Shown in pieces: positions 41,556-53,527 of a stretch of DNA of 63,010 nucleotides. Position numbers and translations under genes: made by a program. Every line of letters begins with the position of its first letter. The first letter of the stretch is position 1. This stretch comes from Gammaproteobacteria bacterium. GTDB taxonomy: Bacteria > Pseudomonadota > Gammaproteobacteria > UBA6429 > Thiohalophilaceae. The stretch spans positions 1 through 63,010 of the forward strand of contig JAOULO010000015.1 in the NCBI GenBank assembly GCA_029881995.1. The letters are read 5' to 3'. A model generated the notes under the pieces. The model did no database searches. It saw nothing but the letters and a program-made list of their open reading frames with translations, and had not been told where the DNA came from.

Positions 41556-41590
41556 AACCGAGTCTATCCCGTATAGACTCGGTTTTTTTT
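41556..41590 (+). terminator. Rho-independent terminator after lipoprotein operon
   Basis: AACCGAGTCTAT and ATAGACTCGGTT pair perfectly over 12 bases around a five-base loop, with a run of eight T. It ends the four-gene lipoprotein transcript ahead of nadC. Confidence 0.93.
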
Positions 41591-41643
41591 GGCGGGTACA
41601 ATTTCTCACCAGTTTTTCACTGTTTCAAGCAGATAAGTCAATT

Positions 41644-42483
41644 ATGACCACTATTAGTCAGCAGGATATTTTCAATCAGGTTAAATCTGCATTGGCAGAA
41701 GATCTAGGTACTGGTGATGTCACCGCAAGCCTGATTCCAGCAGATCAAACGGTTGCAGCAAAGATCATTGCTCGCGAACAAGCAGTGTTATGTGGTACGT
41801 CATGGGTTAATGCGGTTTTTTCCCAGCTAGACAGTTCCATCCAGATAAAATGGGAAGCTGAAGATACTGACACAATTCAGGCCGATCAAGTATTGTGTAC
41901 TATCACAGGCCCTGCTAGAGCTATACTGAGTGGGGAGCGTACTGCACTGAATTTCTTACAAACCCTCTCGGGAACTGCATCTGCTACGCAAAGATATGTT
42001 GATGAGATCAAGGGCACGAACTGTAAAATTCTTGATACACGTAAAACAATCCCGAACCTGCGCCTTGCACAAAAATATGCAGTGACCTGCGGTGGTGGAT
42101 TGAATCACCGTATTGGCTTATATGATGCCATTCTGATAAAGGAGAACCATATACTGGCGGCCGGTTCAATTACACAGGCCGTTAAAACAGCACAAAATGA
42201 TTTTCCTGATCTTTTACTCGAGGTTGAAGTAGAAACGCTGGACGAGCTTCGTGAAGCAATACAAGCTGGCGCAAGACGTGCACTGCTTGATAATATGAAT
42301 ATTGAAACTCTCAAACAAGCGGTAAGTATTAACAAGGGCCAACTGGAACTAGAGGCTTCTGGTGGAATCAGCTTTGATAATCTTCGAAAAATTGCTGAGA
42401 CTGGGGTAGATTATATTTCGATCGGAAGCCTGACCAAGCACCTTCATGCGATCGATTTATCCATGCGTTTTAATCCACAGTGA
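41644..42483 (+). CDS. nadC: Nicotinate-nucleotide diphosphorylase (quinolinate phosphoribosyltransferase)
   Basis: NadC converts quinolinate and PRPP to nicotinate mononucleotide, a step of de novo NAD synthesis. The 279-residue enzyme shows the N-terminal ALAEDLGTGDVTASLIP, GPARAILSGERTALNFLQTLSGTA, LDTRKTIPNLRLAQKYAVTCGGGLNHR and LLEVEVETLDELREAI, all diagnostic. C-terminal EASGGISFDNLRKIAETGVDYISIGSLTKH completes the barrel. The stop overlaps the convergent PilZ-like gene by 14 bases, with no terminator room, so both messages must end inside the other gene. Confidence 0.97.
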   Translation: MTTISQQDIFNQVKSALAEDLGTGDVTASLIPADQTVAAKIIAREQAVLCGTSWVNAVFSQLDSSIQIKWEAEDTDTIQADQVLCTITGPARAILSGERTALNFLQTLSGTASATQRYVDEIKGTNCKILDTRKTIPNLRLAQKYAVTCGGGLNHRIGLYDAILIKENHILAAGSITQAVKTAQNDFPDLLLEVEVETLDELREAIQAGARRALLDNMNIETLKQAVSINKGQLELEASGGISFDNLRKIAETGVDYISIGSLTKHLHAIDLSMRFNPQ

Positions 42484-45010
42484 GCTGGGGTGAGCTTAAC
42501 TCAAAAATAGTGAATTTATTTTTAACCAACCAGAGGCTTCCTAATCGAGCAGGAATTTTCTTCCCATCTGCTCTAATAACTTTAAGAGGCGTACCCGTTA
42601 CCATCCCATATTGATTTGGAATAAGTACTTTCCACTTCTTATCCATATCACGCATCAAAATGACAGGCAGGCCTTTATTCGCATTTTGCTCGGTCGATAC
42701 AACCAGCACGGCCTCTGCATGGGTCGATATTCTAAAAATGGCAAGCTCAACATTACGGTAATTAGAACGTTGAACACGAGTAATACACCCAAGTAGTGGA
42801 GGACTATCTTTTTCAGCCGGTGTAAAGGTAACCACCTGGCCTATCTCAATAGGCGTTGTAAAATCACTTTCTTCAGTTGCCAGCAGCAGACCACCAGAAC
42901 TGAAATTAATCATCTCCCAACCATCAAAACCACCCTGTTCTTCATCAAGTACAATTGACGATTTTCCAGCCAGGGTATCGACGAAATCACGCATCTCTTT
43001 AAGTTCACTCTTATCAAGATGGGCCAAATCGGATAAAAGGCGATAACTTTCTTCAAATCCAAAGTAGACCTGGAAAACTTCACTGCCAATTGCAGCATGA
43101 CGTTTCTGATGACGTTCACGTTTACGGAGACTTAGCAGAATTGTTTCAAGTACTGGTACTCGATCATACTTATGAATACTGCGTAGGGGTTCACTCAGAC
43201 TGGACTCATCGTAATCTTCCAGAACACGATTTTTTGTCAGTATGCCATGCTCTTCAACCAGAAAGTTATACATGGCTGAATAGTCAATAATAATAGATGG
43301 AGATTTCATGCCCTCATTGCGGTTAAAGGCAGCCTGAGCATTATGATTAATAGAGCTTATCAACCAACCTTCAACAACGTCCTGCCCATGATCCGGGATC
43401 AATCTCAAGCCATCTTCGATATAGCCAAGATATTGATCTGAAACCTGGAACAGCCAGACTGGCCAGGTGGTTACATCCAGCACACCAAACAACTGAATAG
43501 AGAGATACAGCTTTTTGATACTACAGGAGGGTACACCACGATAATCAGTTGCCTTGGGCTTAACCCAGCGACTGGCTGCACCCAGCAGCTTGTACTCTTT
43601 ATCAATATCAGCATGCTCTATGATATAGAAAAAGAGTTTATTACAGTCTTCCCAACTGGTACTGGTCAGTTTCTGGTAGCGAAGAGCTCTAAGGCGCTGC
43701 TCTATACGCGTCATTTCGAGAATACGAAAAACGCACATGGTAATACGTTCACGATTTTTATCCGTGGCCTCTTCTACATCTGATTTGAACACGTGTTTGT
43801 AGGTAATAGAAATCTGCTCTGCCATTGAAATGGCGGCTAACAATACTTCCCTGCGTGTATGATTTTCTGGAAGACTATGTTTCTGCTGTCGATATTTTTC
43901 TATCGTGTCCGCAATTACCGGGTAAACCTGCCCAATAACAGCAGATACTAGTTCCAGTCGCTTATTGGGCTTAATGACTGATCGGTTTTGGGCAGAAAGA
44001 ATCTGGGCAGCTGTCTGAAATAATCGGTCTGGAAAATTTCGTAACTGTTTTAATCGATCCGCATAAGCTACCTTATCCAGTTCAGACTTTGTTGCCTCTT
44101 TAATTGGCGTAGGTAAATTGGCAAAGTGTGTATAAACTTTTTGTTCGCTAAGCCTGTCAGCAGCTTTGCTTTCTTCCTGCAAAATTTCTTCAGCCGCCAA
44201 TTCGATAGAAGAATCATCCTCGACAATGGGAACCTTGGAGATTTCTATTTCCTGAGACTGATCATCATTCCTCTTAAAACTGAGGTAGGTGATATTGCTT
44301 ATTTTGCGCTTTTTGCCCTTCTTGTCTTTTTCCAGTCTTTGCCTGATGTTCTCACGAAAGTCTTCTGAGATATCCAGTTTTAAAAATTCATTTTCTCTGC
44401 GCAAAATATATTTCCCTAATTCATCAAGGAAATCTTCATCGATTCTCGCAGGTTCCAGCTGGTAACGGTTTATTCCCAGACCGTCATAATTTCTCACAAT
44501 CAACATGATCGTTGCCAGGTCGCTGGCCAGCTGAAACTCCATGGTGACACGGATTCGAGGCTCGAAGGAAAACTGGGCATGAGTGATCTCGTGTCGTTCA
44601 TCACGAAAATCACGGCTTGAATAGGCAATCTCATGCTGCCTGAAATAATCTTTCTGTTGTTCTACCTGCTGGCGAGTTTCGACCTGAAATTTAACTTTTT
44701 TGTCACTATGACAATAAAACCCCAGAATCAGATTGGTCATATTATCTCGGCTATCGGCTCGAAGCTCATAGCCATCTTGCAGTAGATGAGTCAAGTTGCC
44801 ATAACCCTTGAGGTTATAATTGACCTTAACATCCGGTTTGATGATCTCGATTTGTTTAATAAGATCGTTGAGGTAGGAATAAATCTGTACGAGTTTGGGC
44901 AGCACCTCATCGCGCGAGCGGGCTTCCAGCTCGGCCTGACGCTGTTTATCGACCTGATCCCTGGACTGTTTGGCCTGTGCCTGTTTTTTTAGCTCATCAA
45001 GTAAGCTCAT
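42470..45010 (-). CDS. Large cytoplasmic protein with PilZ-like C-terminal domain
   Basis: Start set at 45010 (846 residues), with GGGGAAG close upstream; a longer frame adds ten residues. No membrane segments. The N-terminal part (about 1-240) is charged and helical, then a helical middle region follows. The last 150 residues carry a segment GWEMINFSSGGLLLATEES that resembles the NxSxxG half of a PilZ domain, with no clear RxxxR arm before it. A c-di-GMP role is therefore suggestive, not shown. No full-length family is recognised by eye. It is tail-to-tail with nadC (14-base overlap) and next to the succinyl-CoA synthetase genes. A DUF1631-like assignment was considered. Confidence 0.7.
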   Translation of the reverse strand: MSLLDELKKQAQAKQSRDQVDKQRQAELEARSRDEVLPKLVQIYSYLNDLIKQIEIIKPDVKVNYNLKGYGNLTHLLQDGYELRADSRDNMTNLILGFYCHSDKKVKFQVETRQQVEQQKDYFRQHEIAYSSRDFRDERHEITHAQFSFEPRIRVTMEFQLASDLATIMLIVRNYDGLGINRYQLEPARIDEDFLDELGKYILRRENEFLKLDISEDFRENIRQRLEKDKKGKKRKISNITYLSFKRNDDQSQEIEISKVPIVEDDSSIELAAEEILQEESKAADRLSEQKVYTHFANLPTPIKEATKSELDKVAYADRLKQLRNFPDRLFQTAAQILSAQNRSVIKPNKRLELVSAVIGQVYPVIADTIEKYRQQKHSLPENHTRREVLLAAISMAEQISITYKHVFKSDVEEATDKNRERITMCVFRILEMTRIEQRLRALRYQKLTSTSWEDCNKLFFYIIEHADIDKEYKLLGAASRWVKPKATDYRGVPSCSIKKLYLSIQLFGVLDVTTWPVWLFQVSDQYLGYIEDGLRLIPDHGQDVVEGWLISSINHNAQAAFNRNEGMKSPSIIIDYSAMYNFLVEEHGILTKNRVLEDYDESSLSEPLRSIHKYDRVPVLETILLSLRKRERHQKRHAAIGSEVFQVYFGFEESYRLLSDLAHLDKSELKEMRDFVDTLAGKSSIVLDEEQGGFDGWEMINFSSGGLLLATEESDFTTPIEIGQVVTFTPAEKDSPPLLGCITRVQRSNYRNVELAIFRISTHAEAVLVVSTEQNANKGLPVILMRDMDKKWKVLIPNQYGMVTGTPLKVIRADGKKIPARLGSLWLVKNKFTIFELSSPQLTVD

Positions 45011-45176
45011 CTTCCCCACAACCCTTTGTATTACAAACAAATCATTTTGTTATGTGTAGTGTGATTGTATAAAAAAGCGCAAGAAATGGGTACGTGTTTT
45101 TTCAAACAACCACATATTATTTACGACTATTATAGGGCATTAAGCCCCGATCACTCAATATAAATAAACAATTGAT

Positions 45177-46046
45177 TTATTTAGATTTAATGGCTTTATC
45201 AAGTGCCTGCCCCATATCAGCAGGAGATTTGGCGGTACAGACACCGGCCGATTCAAGGGCAGCAAACTTTTCATCAGCCGTACCTTTGCCACCTGCGATT
45301 ATGGCGCCGGCATGTCCCATGCGTTTTCCCTTGGGGGCGGTAACACCGGCAATATAGGCTGCTACAGGCTTATCGACATACTCTCTAATATACTCTGCCG
45401 CCTCTTCTTCGGCTGTTCCGCCTATTTCTCCCACCATCAGAATGGCCTCAGTCTTAGGATCGGCCTGAAACAGCTGCAGGGCATCGACAAAGGTGGTCCC
45501 TGGTATCGGATCACCGCCAATACCAATACAGGTACTTTGCCCATATTGCCCTGATTGTTTGACGGCTTCATAGGTCAGGGTACCGGAACGGGAGACAATA
45601 CCTACGGATCCAGGCTTATGTATCTCACCGGGCATGATGCCAATTTTACATTCTCCCGGCGTGATAATACCGGGACAGTTAGGACCAATAAGCCTGGCTC
45701 CGGCTTCCTGTACGATCATCTTGGCCTCGAGCATGTCGAGAGTTGGGATACCTTCCGTGATACAGACAATGAGTGGTATGCCTGCATCAACGGCTTCCAA
45801 AATGGCATCTTTACAGAAAGGAGCAGGTACATAAATGACTGTGGCATCTGCACCGGTTTCATCCACTGCCTGTTGAACAGTATCAAACACAGGTAAATCC
45901 AGATGCTTTGTCCCGCCCTTACCAGGGGTAACACCACCAACCATATTGGTGCCATAGGCAATGGCCTGCTCAGAATGAAAGGTTCCCTGTTTACCGGTGA
46001 AACCCTGACAAATGACTTTGGTATTTTTGTTAACGAGTACACTCAT
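45177..46046 (-). CDS. sucD: Succinyl-CoA synthetase, alpha subunit
   Basis: SucD binds CoA and carries the active-site histidine that is phosphorylated during ATP/GTP formation from succinyl-CoA. The 289-residue subunit has [35 protein letters not shown]-like ([20 protein letters not shown]) and the catalytic histidine in [18 protein letters not shown] (about 247). It follows sucC by three bases. This completes the tricarboxylic-cycle step after 2-oxoglutarate dehydrogenase in the same run. Confidence 0.98.
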   Translation of the reverse strand: MSVLVNKNTKVICQGFTGKQGTFHSEQAIAYGTNMVGGVTPGKGGTKHLDLPVFDTVQQAVDETGADATVIYVPAPFCKDAILEAVDAGIPLIVCITEGIPTLDMLEAKMIVQEAGARLIGPNCPGIITPGECKIGIMPGEIHKPGSVGIVSRSGTLTYEAVKQSGQYGQSTCIGIGGDPIPGTTFVDALQLFQADPKTEAILMVGEIGGTAEEEAAEYIREYVDKPVAAYIAGVTAPKGKRMGHAGAIIAGGKGTADEKFAALESAGVCTAKSPADMGQALDKAIKSK

Positions 46047-46049
46047 GAT

Positions 46050-47213
46050 CTAGGCCTTTGCGGCGGCAACCGCCTTTTCCGCCGCCTCAGTCAAATCATC
46101 AGCGGCAATAATTTCAAAATCGCTTTGTTCCAGTAACTCCCTGCCTCGTGCAGCATTATTGCCCTCCAGGCGAACCACCACAGGAACTTCGACATGGACT
46201 TCTTCGACCGCTCCGATAATGCCTTCGGCAATCATGTCACAACGCACAATACCACCAAAAATATTGACCAGAACCGCTTTGACATTTTTATCAGACAGAA
46301 TCAACTTAAAGGCTTCAGCAACCCGCTCTTTGGTGGCCGTGCCTCCCACATCCAGAAAGTTAGCCGGGTTACCTCCATGTAATTTGATAATGTCCATGGT
46401 TGCCATAGCCAGACCAGCACCATTCACCATACAACCAATATCACCATCCAGGGCCACATAGTTGAGATCCCATTCCCTGGCCTCAACCTCTCGTTTATCT
46501 TCCTGACTTTCATCTCGCAATTCGGCAAGTGCCTTGTGTCGATATTCTGCATTATCATCAATATTGATTTTGGCATCGAGGCAGATCAAATTTCCCTCAG
46601 ATGTGACGACCAGTGGATTGACTTCCATCAGACTCAGGTCGTTTTCAACAAACAGCTTGGCCAGTCCCATGAGAATTCGACTGAACTGTTTTATCTGGTC
46701 TCCCTTGAGGCCAAGCCCAAAGGCCAGTTGCCGACACTGATATGCCTGTACACCAACCATGGGGTGCAAGGTCGTGGTGAGAATTTTTTCCGGTGTCTCA
46801 TGGGCGACCTTTTCGATTTCCATGCCCCCTTCCGTTGAGGCCATGAAAACCACTCGCTGCTTGGAACGATCGATCACTGCACCGAGATACAGTTCCCGTG
46901 CAATATCACTGGGTTGTTCTATTAATACCTGATTAATCGGCTGACCATTGGCATCGGTTTGATAGGTCACCAGATTGGAACCTAACATGGACTTTACAAA
47001 ATCTGCGGCTTCTTTTTTGTCCTCGGTGAGTGTGACACCACCGGCCTTACCTCGGCCACCGGCATGGACCTGAGCCTTCAATACCCACTTGCTGCCGCCA
47101 AGCTCTTTAAGGGCCTTATCGAGATCACCGGCCTTGTTGATGACACAATGGGCAGGAACCGGCACGCCGTATTGAGAGAATAAATCCTTGGCCTGATATT
47201 CATGTAAGTTCAT
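46050..47213 (-). CDS. sucC: Succinyl-CoA synthetase, beta subunit
   Basis: Start set at 47213 (387 residues), where the protein begins [12 protein letters not shown]. The longer frame adds 18 residues without family support. SucC provides the nucleotide-binding ATP-grasp domain: [50 protein letters not shown] and a succinate-contact region. The specificity (ADP or GDP) cannot be set by eye. It partners with sucD just downstream. Confidence 0.98.
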   Translation of the reverse strand: MNLHEYQAKDLFSQYGVPVPAHCVINKAGDLDKALKELGGSKWVLKAQVHAGGRGKAGGVTLTEDKKEAADFVKSMLGSNLVTYQTDANGQPINQVLIEQPSDIARELYLGAVIDRSKQRVVFMASTEGGMEIEKVAHETPEKILTTTLHPMVGVQAYQCRQLAFGLGLKGDQIKQFSRILMGLAKLFVENDLSLMEVNPLVVTSEGNLICLDAKINIDDNAEYRHKALAELRDESQEDKREVEAREWDLNYVALDGDIGCMVNGAGLAMATMDIIKLHGGNPANFLDVGGTATKERVAEAFKLILSDKNVKAVLVNIFGGIVRCDMIAEGIIGAVEEVHVEVPVVVRLEGNNAARGRELLEQSDFEIIAADDLTEAAEKAVAAAKA

Positions 47214-47270
47214 TGTTATACCTGATAATTTTTTGCGTATATAAACAAGTTCATTCGTTAATTGCAAGAA

Positions 47271-48713
<1,443 letters not shown>

Positions 48714-48716
48714 TTA

Positions 48717-49916
48717 TCAGATTTCTAACAGGATGCGGGCGGGGTCTTCCAGCAGGTCCTTGATGGTGACCAGGAACTGTACCGCTTCACGGCCATCTAC
48801 GATTCGATGATCATAAGACAGGGCCAGATACATCATGGGTCTGACCACGACTTCTCCATCTTCAACCATTGGCCTATCCTGAATTTTGTGCATGCCAAGA
48901 ATGGCACTTTGAGGTGGATTTAAAATCGGTGTCGATAATAGTGATCCAAATACACCGCCATTGGTAATCGAAAAAGTCCCACCAGTAATTTCATCCAGTG
49001 ACAATGAACCGTCTTTGGCTCGCAGACCAAAATCCCGGATTCGCGATTCAATATCGGCCACGCCCATCATATCGGCATCACGTAATATGGGTACTACCAG
49101 GCCACGGGGTGAACCGACGGCAATGCCAATATCATAAAAACCATGATAAACAATATCATCACCTTCGATAGAACCATTCACTTCCGGAAAACGCTTTAAT
49201 GCCTCGACAGCGGCTTTGACAAAAAAGGACATAAAACCAAGACGAACATTATGGGTCTTCTCAAACTGATCACGATAACGAGTCCGTATATCCATCAAAG
49301 GTTTCATGTTGACTTCATTAAAGGTCGTCAGGATAGCAGCAGTGCGTTGTGCCTCGACCAGCCGTTCGGCAATTCGGGCACGTAGACGGGACATAGGTAC
49401 TCTTTTCTGTGGACGCTCTCCGGATGTTGGAAAACTGACGACGGTTCGGGGAGAGGCTGATGGTAAAGGGGTTACATTGCCTGATTTACCTTGCATATGA
49501 TTCTGAACATCCTCTTTCAGGATTCGTCCATCTTTACCCGTGCCCTTAACCTGTTCTGATGTAAGATTGTTTTCATCCATTAATTTTTTGGCTGAAGGAG
49601 AAACCAGTGCATCCTCTGTTTGAGATTGAGGTGTTGTGGTTTCTTCCTGTTTATCTGCCTTAGGTTTACTGCTTGCCTGACCTTCAGTGACAGTGCCAAT
49701 CAGTTGACCGGCGAAAACGGTGCTTCCTTCCTGCTCCAGTATTTCAGCCAGCACACCATCATCCAGTGAAGGCACTTCAAATACGACCTTGTCGGTTTCG
49801 ATATCTGCCAGGACTTCATCACGCGCCACAGCATCACCCACCGCTTTGTGCCATTTCACCAGAGTGCCTTCATTCACCGACTCTGGAAAGGCGGGGACTT
49901 TAATTTCAATGGCCAT
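48717..49916 (-). CDS. sucB: 2-Oxoglutarate dehydrogenase E2 (dihydrolipoyl succinyltransferase)
   Basis: Start set at 49916 (399 residues), where AAGGG is seven bases upstream. The lipoyl domain (1-75) has Lys43 in [13 protein letters not shown], followed by an Ala/Pro-linker, an E1/E3-binding domain (about 105-140, [31 protein letters not shown]) and the catalytic domain with [16 protein letters not shown]. The enzyme transfers the succinyl group to CoA. It lies directly after sucA. Confidence 0.98.
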   Translation of the reverse strand: MAIEIKVPAFPESVNEGTLVKWHKAVGDAVARDEVLADIETDKVVFEVPSLDDGVLAEILEQEGSTVFAGQLIGTVTEGQASSKPKADKQEETTTPQSQTEDALVSPSAKKLMDENNLTSEQVKGTGKDGRILKEDVQNHMQGKSGNVTPLPSASPRTVVSFPTSGERPQKRVPMSRLRARIAERLVEAQRTAAILTTFNEVNMKPLMDIRTRYRDQFEKTHNVRLGFMSFFVKAAVEALKRFPEVNGSIEGDDIVYHGFYDIGIAVGSPRGLVVPILRDADMMGVADIESRIRDFGLRAKDGSLSLDEITGGTFSITNGGVFGSLLSTPILNPPQSAILGMHKIQDRPMVEDGEVVVRPMMYLALSYDHRIVDGREAVQFLVTIKDLLEDPARILLEI

Positions 49917-49936
49917 TGTCATTCCCTTTTATTCAG

Positions 49937-52768
49937 TTAAATCGTAAAGGCCTGTTCGACCAGTTCCTGTTGTTGTTGAATATGTAACTTGGCTGATCCC
50001 ACCGCCGGTGCTGCATGGAATGGTCGACCTGCATATTCAAGATGTAAATGTCTACCAATAATATTTCGAATATGGTGCTGACTGGAAAACCAGGCGCCCT
50101 GATTCATGGGTTCTTCCTGACACCAGACATATTTTTCCAGATTGGGATATTTTTTCAGTTCACGCTTAAACTCTTCCACCGGGAAGGGATAGAGTTGTTC
50201 AACCCGGATAATCGCGGCATCCTGAATCTCATCCCGTTTTCTTTTATCAAACAGATCGTAATAGACCTTACCGGCACAGATGATCAACCTTTTGATCTGA
50301 TCATAAGGAATATCAGATTTATCTCTGATTACAGTCTCAAATTCACCTTCGACCAGGCGACTGAAAGGACTGGCCGCCATGGGGTGACGCAACAGACTCT
50401 TGGGCGACATAATAATTAATGGCCGACGACTTTCCATGAGCATCTGTCGACGTAATAGGTGAAAAATCTGTGATGCCGCCGTGGGAACACAGACCTGCAT
50501 ATTGTGTTGGCCACAAAGCTGTAGATAGCGTTCTGGACGCGCCGATGAGTGTTCAGGTCCCTGACCCTCAAGACCATGGGGCAATAACATCACCAGACCA
50601 CACATACGACTCCATTTCTGTTCACCTGCGCTAATGAACTGATCGATCACCACCTGTGCATTATTGGCAAAATCTCCAAACTGGGCCTCCCAGATGGTCA
50701 GGGTATGAGGGTCTGTTGTTGCATAACCGTATTCATAAGCCAGCACAGCTTCTTCCGATAATACAGAATTGATCACCAGAAAGTTTGGTTGACCTTCAAA
50801 AAGGTTCCTCAAAGGAACATAGGCTTCACCATCATGTTGATTATGCAATACGGCATGGCGATGGAAAAATGTACCTCGGCCTGAATCCTGCCCTGAAATT
50901 CTTACTGGGAAACCGTCATGTAACAGGGTGGCATAGGCCATGGTTTCACAAAATCCCCAGTCAACAGGTATTTCAGCTTGAGCCATTCTATCCCGGTTCT
51001 CAAGGATCTTTCTGACATTAGGGTGAACCTCAAACCCATCCGGCAATTTTTGCAGACTGTCATTCATGCGTTGAATAAGTTCAGCCGAAATAGCAGTTTT
51101 TACATTTGGCCGATACTCCTGCCCAACATAATCACTCCAGTCAGTGATATAAGGATACTGACTCTTGTTACCGGCCATCAGTTCTTCAACTACACTATCA
51201 CCCGCATCCAGTAGACTTCGGTAGTAATCACTAATTTGTTTTATCGTCTGCTCATCAAGGACTGATTGAGACATGAGGCGTTGAGCATATAACTCTCGGG
51301 TAGTGGGGTGCTGCTTGATGGTTTTATACATCATCGGTTGAGTCGCCATGGGTTCATCCGCCTCACTATGCCCATGACGACGATAACAAACCAGATCAAT
51401 AACAATATCCTTGCGGAAGTTCGTCCGATAATCCATTGCCAACTGTGTAATAAACACCACTGCCTCAGGGTCATCTGCATTGACGTGCAGGATAGGCGCG
51501 TTAACCATTTTGGCCACATCACTACTATAAAGAGTAGAACGGGCATCCTCCTGATTGCTGGTGGTAAAGCCAATCTGGTTATTGATGATGATATGTACTG
51601 TCCCCTTGGTGGAGTAACCGCGAGACTGGGACATATTAAAGGTTTCCATGACAACACCTTGTCCGGCAAACGCCGCATCTCCATGAATCACCACTGGAAC
51701 GACCTTGGCCCCTTGTTTATCCTTACGCCTGTCCTGCCTTGCCCGGACAGATCCTTCAACAACCGGACCGACAATCTCCAGATGCGATGGATTAAAGGCA
51801 AGCGCAACATGGACCGGACCATATTCTGTCAGGATGTCCGAGGAAAATCCCATGTGATACTTCACATCACCGGTACCATTTCCGTTTGCCGCATTGCCTT
51901 CAAACTCTTTAAACAAATCTGAAGGTGTCTTGCCCATGATATTAATTAATACGTTAAGCCGACCACGATGGGCCATGGCGATTGCCATCTCTTCTACCCC
52001 ACGCTTACCTGCCCGATCAATCAGGGCACGTAACATGGGTATCAGGCTGTCCCCTCCTTCGAGAGAAAATCGTTTCTGCCCCACATAACGGCTATGTAAA
52101 TAGCGTTCAAGCCCTTCAGCCATATTCAGATGGGCATATATTTTCTTTTTGGTTTCCGGGGTAAAGGCGGGTTGACCGTGTATTTTTTCCAGTTGATCCT
52201 GCAACCAGCGTTTCTCTACTGTACTGGTCAGGTGCATATATTCAGCGCCAATAGAACCACAATAGGTGGCATTTAGAATATCGATGATCTCTCGCAGTGT
52301 CGCCTTATCTTTGCCTGCTGCCAGGGAGCCGGTTTCAAACAGGGTGTCATAATCGGCCTCAGTTAACTCATGATAGCTAGTATCCAGTTCCGGAATATCG
52401 AACTCTTCACTACGTGCCAGCGGATCTAAGTGTGCCTTCTGATGACCGCGAAAGCGATAGGCATTAATGAGCTGAAGTACTCGAACCTGTTTATGGACAT
52501 GCTCAACACCTGGACTCGCTGCTGGTCCAGCCTGCGGCTTGTGCATACCCATGGCACGAAACTGACTGCGAATATCGGCGTGAGAAATCTCGGCCTCATG
52601 GCCGTTAACTTTTGGTAATGATGCAAAATAATCACGCCAGGCTTCGGGCACATTATCCGGATGTTGAATATAATCCTCATACATTTGTTCCAGATAAGCG
52701 GCATTGGCTCCTGCAAGGGGAGAGCTTGCCCATAATGCCTGTAACGTGGTTTCCTTACTGGAGGCCAT
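49937..52768 (-). CDS. sucA: 2-Oxoglutarate dehydrogenase E1
   Basis: The 943-residue thiamine-diphosphate enzyme decarboxylates 2-oxoglutarate and passes the succinyl group to the lipoyl arm. Seen are the N-terminal E2-binding helix (AAYLEQMYEDYIQHPDNVPEAWRDYF), AMAHRGRLNVLINIMGKTPSDLFKEFEG, GDAAFAGQGVVMET, VDLVCYRRHGHSEADEP and RISGQDSGRGTFFHRHAVLHNQ. First gene of the run sucA-sucB-lpdA-sucC-sucD. The intergenic region upstream of 257 bases holds no recognised operator besides the Fur-gene terminator. Confidence 0.98.
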   Translation of the reverse strand: MASSKETTLQALWASSPLAGANAAYLEQMYEDYIQHPDNVPEAWRDYFASLPKVNGHEAEISHADIRSQFRAMGMHKPQAGPAASPGVEHVHKQVRVLQLINAYRFRGHQKAHLDPLARSEEFDIPELDTSYHELTEADYDTLFETGSLAAGKDKATLREIIDILNATYCGSIGAEYMHLTSTVEKRWLQDQLEKIHGQPAFTPETKKKIYAHLNMAEGLERYLHSRYVGQKRFSLEGGDSLIPMLRALIDRAGKRGVEEMAIAMAHRGRLNVLINIMGKTPSDLFKEFEGNAANGNGTGDVKYHMGFSSDILTEYGPVHVALAFNPSHLEIVGPVVEGSVRARQDRRKDKQGAKVVPVVIHGDAAFAGQGVVMETFNMSQSRGYSTKGTVHIIINNQIGFTTSNQEDARSTLYSSDVAKMVNAPILHVNADDPEAVVFITQLAMDYRTNFRKDIVIDLVCYRRHGHSEADEPMATQPMMYKTIKQHPTTRELYAQRLMSQSVLDEQTIKQISDYYRSLLDAGDSVVEELMAGNKSQYPYITDWSDYVGQEYRPNVKTAISAELIQRMNDSLQKLPDGFEVHPNVRKILENRDRMAQAEIPVDWGFCETMAYATLLHDGFPVRISGQDSGRGTFFHRHAVLHNQHDGEAYVPLRNLFEGQPNFLVINSVLSEEAVLAYEYGYATTDPHTLTIWEAQFGDFANNAQVVIDQFISAGEQKWSRMCGLVMLLPHGLEGQGPEHSSARPERYLQLCGQHNMQVCVPTAASQIFHLLRRQMLMESRRPLIIMSPKSLLRHPMAASPFSRLVEGEFETVIRDKSDIPYDQIKRLIICAGKVYYDLFDKRKRDEIQDAAIIRVEQLYPFPVEEFKRELKKYPNLEKYVWCQEEPMNQGAWFSSQHHIRNIIGRHLHLEYAGRPFHAAPAVGSAKLHIQQQQELVEQAFTI

Positions 52769-52971
52769 TTTTATCCTGCTTTTTATAGCTTGCCATACTT
52801 TAAGAATAGTTCACTTTTATAGTGTCGGCCGTGATGGATTTTTCTATAGTAATCCGCAAATTGCAGTGGAAAAAATGATTTTCGTCAGTTTTTAGTCCCG
52901 TAAGAATTAATGATTACAAATTTAATTGATTTGTTACTAAATGTTGCAGGTATTTTTAGCGATAGAAATAA

Positions 52972-53005
52972 AAAGGCCATACCCAGTTCCCTGGATATGG
53001 CCTTT
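52972..53005 (-). terminator. Terminator of the Fur-family gene
   Basis: AAAGGCCATACCCAG and CTGGATATGGCCTTT pair over 15 positions with one G-T pair and a four-base loop. On the minus strand TTTTTATTTC follows. It ends the Fur-family gene before sucA. Confidence 0.88.
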
Positions 53006-53026
53006 GTTATGATTTTGAAAATAAAA

Positions 53027-53455
53027 TCAGTGCATGGATTTGCGAACGCGAATCACGATGTCGATACCTTCTGCTTCTGTACCATCAGGTAAAACCGGCA
53101 TACTCTCAAGACGTAGCTGACCATTGTTAATATCCATCAGGCTACCCGTATCGATATCATAAAAGTGATGATGCTCCGAGGTATTTGAGTCATAAAACAC
53201 CTTGCTGGGATCAACAATCACTTCACGAACCAGGCCCTTTTTGGCAAACAAACCCAGCGTGTTGTAAATCGTAGCCTTGGAAACTACCGGCCCTGTTTGA
53301 TTGACCACACTCAGAACCTGATCGGCTGACATGTGTTGCGGTTTGGCAAACAAAATCTGTCCTATCTCCACCCTTTGCTGAGTAGGTGTTACCCCTGCTT
53401 TTTTAAGTTTATCGATAATCTGACTCTTGGAAATCATATTTATCTCGTCCATCAT
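53027..53455 (-). CDS. Fur-family regulator without cysteines
   Basis: The 142-residue protein has a winged helix (about 10-80: GVTPTQQRVEIGQILFAKPQHMSADQVLSVV, KATIYNTLGLFAKKGLVREV) and the Fur-type dimerisation domain. His95-97 (EHHHFYDIDTG) is the typical metal-site His cluster. There is not a single cysteine, so the structural zinc site (CxxC) of Fur, Zur and PerR is absent, as in some Irr-like regulators. Whether it senses heme, peroxide or manganese cannot be said from sequence. AGGA precedes the ATG. A palindrome 37 bases upstream is a candidate autoregulatory site. Confidence 0.88.
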   Translation of the reverse strand: MMDEINMISKSQIIDKLKKAGVTPTQQRVEIGQILFAKPQHMSADQVLSVVNQTGPVVSKATIYNTLGLFAKKGLVREVIVDPSKVFYDSNTSEHHHFYDIDTGSLMDINNGQLRLESMPVLPDGTEAEGIDIVIRVRKSMH

Positions 53456-53491
53456 TTCTATCCTCTCCCCAAAAAGTATAGACCAGCCATT

Positions 53492-53504
53492 TAGACAAAG
53501 TCTA
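53492..53504. promoter_or_regulatory. Candidate Fur-family operator
   Basis: TAGACAAAGTCTA is a perfect palindrome in TTTAGACAAAGTCTATT, 37 bases before the Fur-family gene. A related half-site (TATAGAC) lies at about 53478. The shape resembles the TTTAGAA-N-TTCTAAA type bound by Irr-like regulators, suggesting autoregulation. Confidence 0.45.
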
Positions 53505-53527
53505 TTCCATTAATTTACCCACTACCA

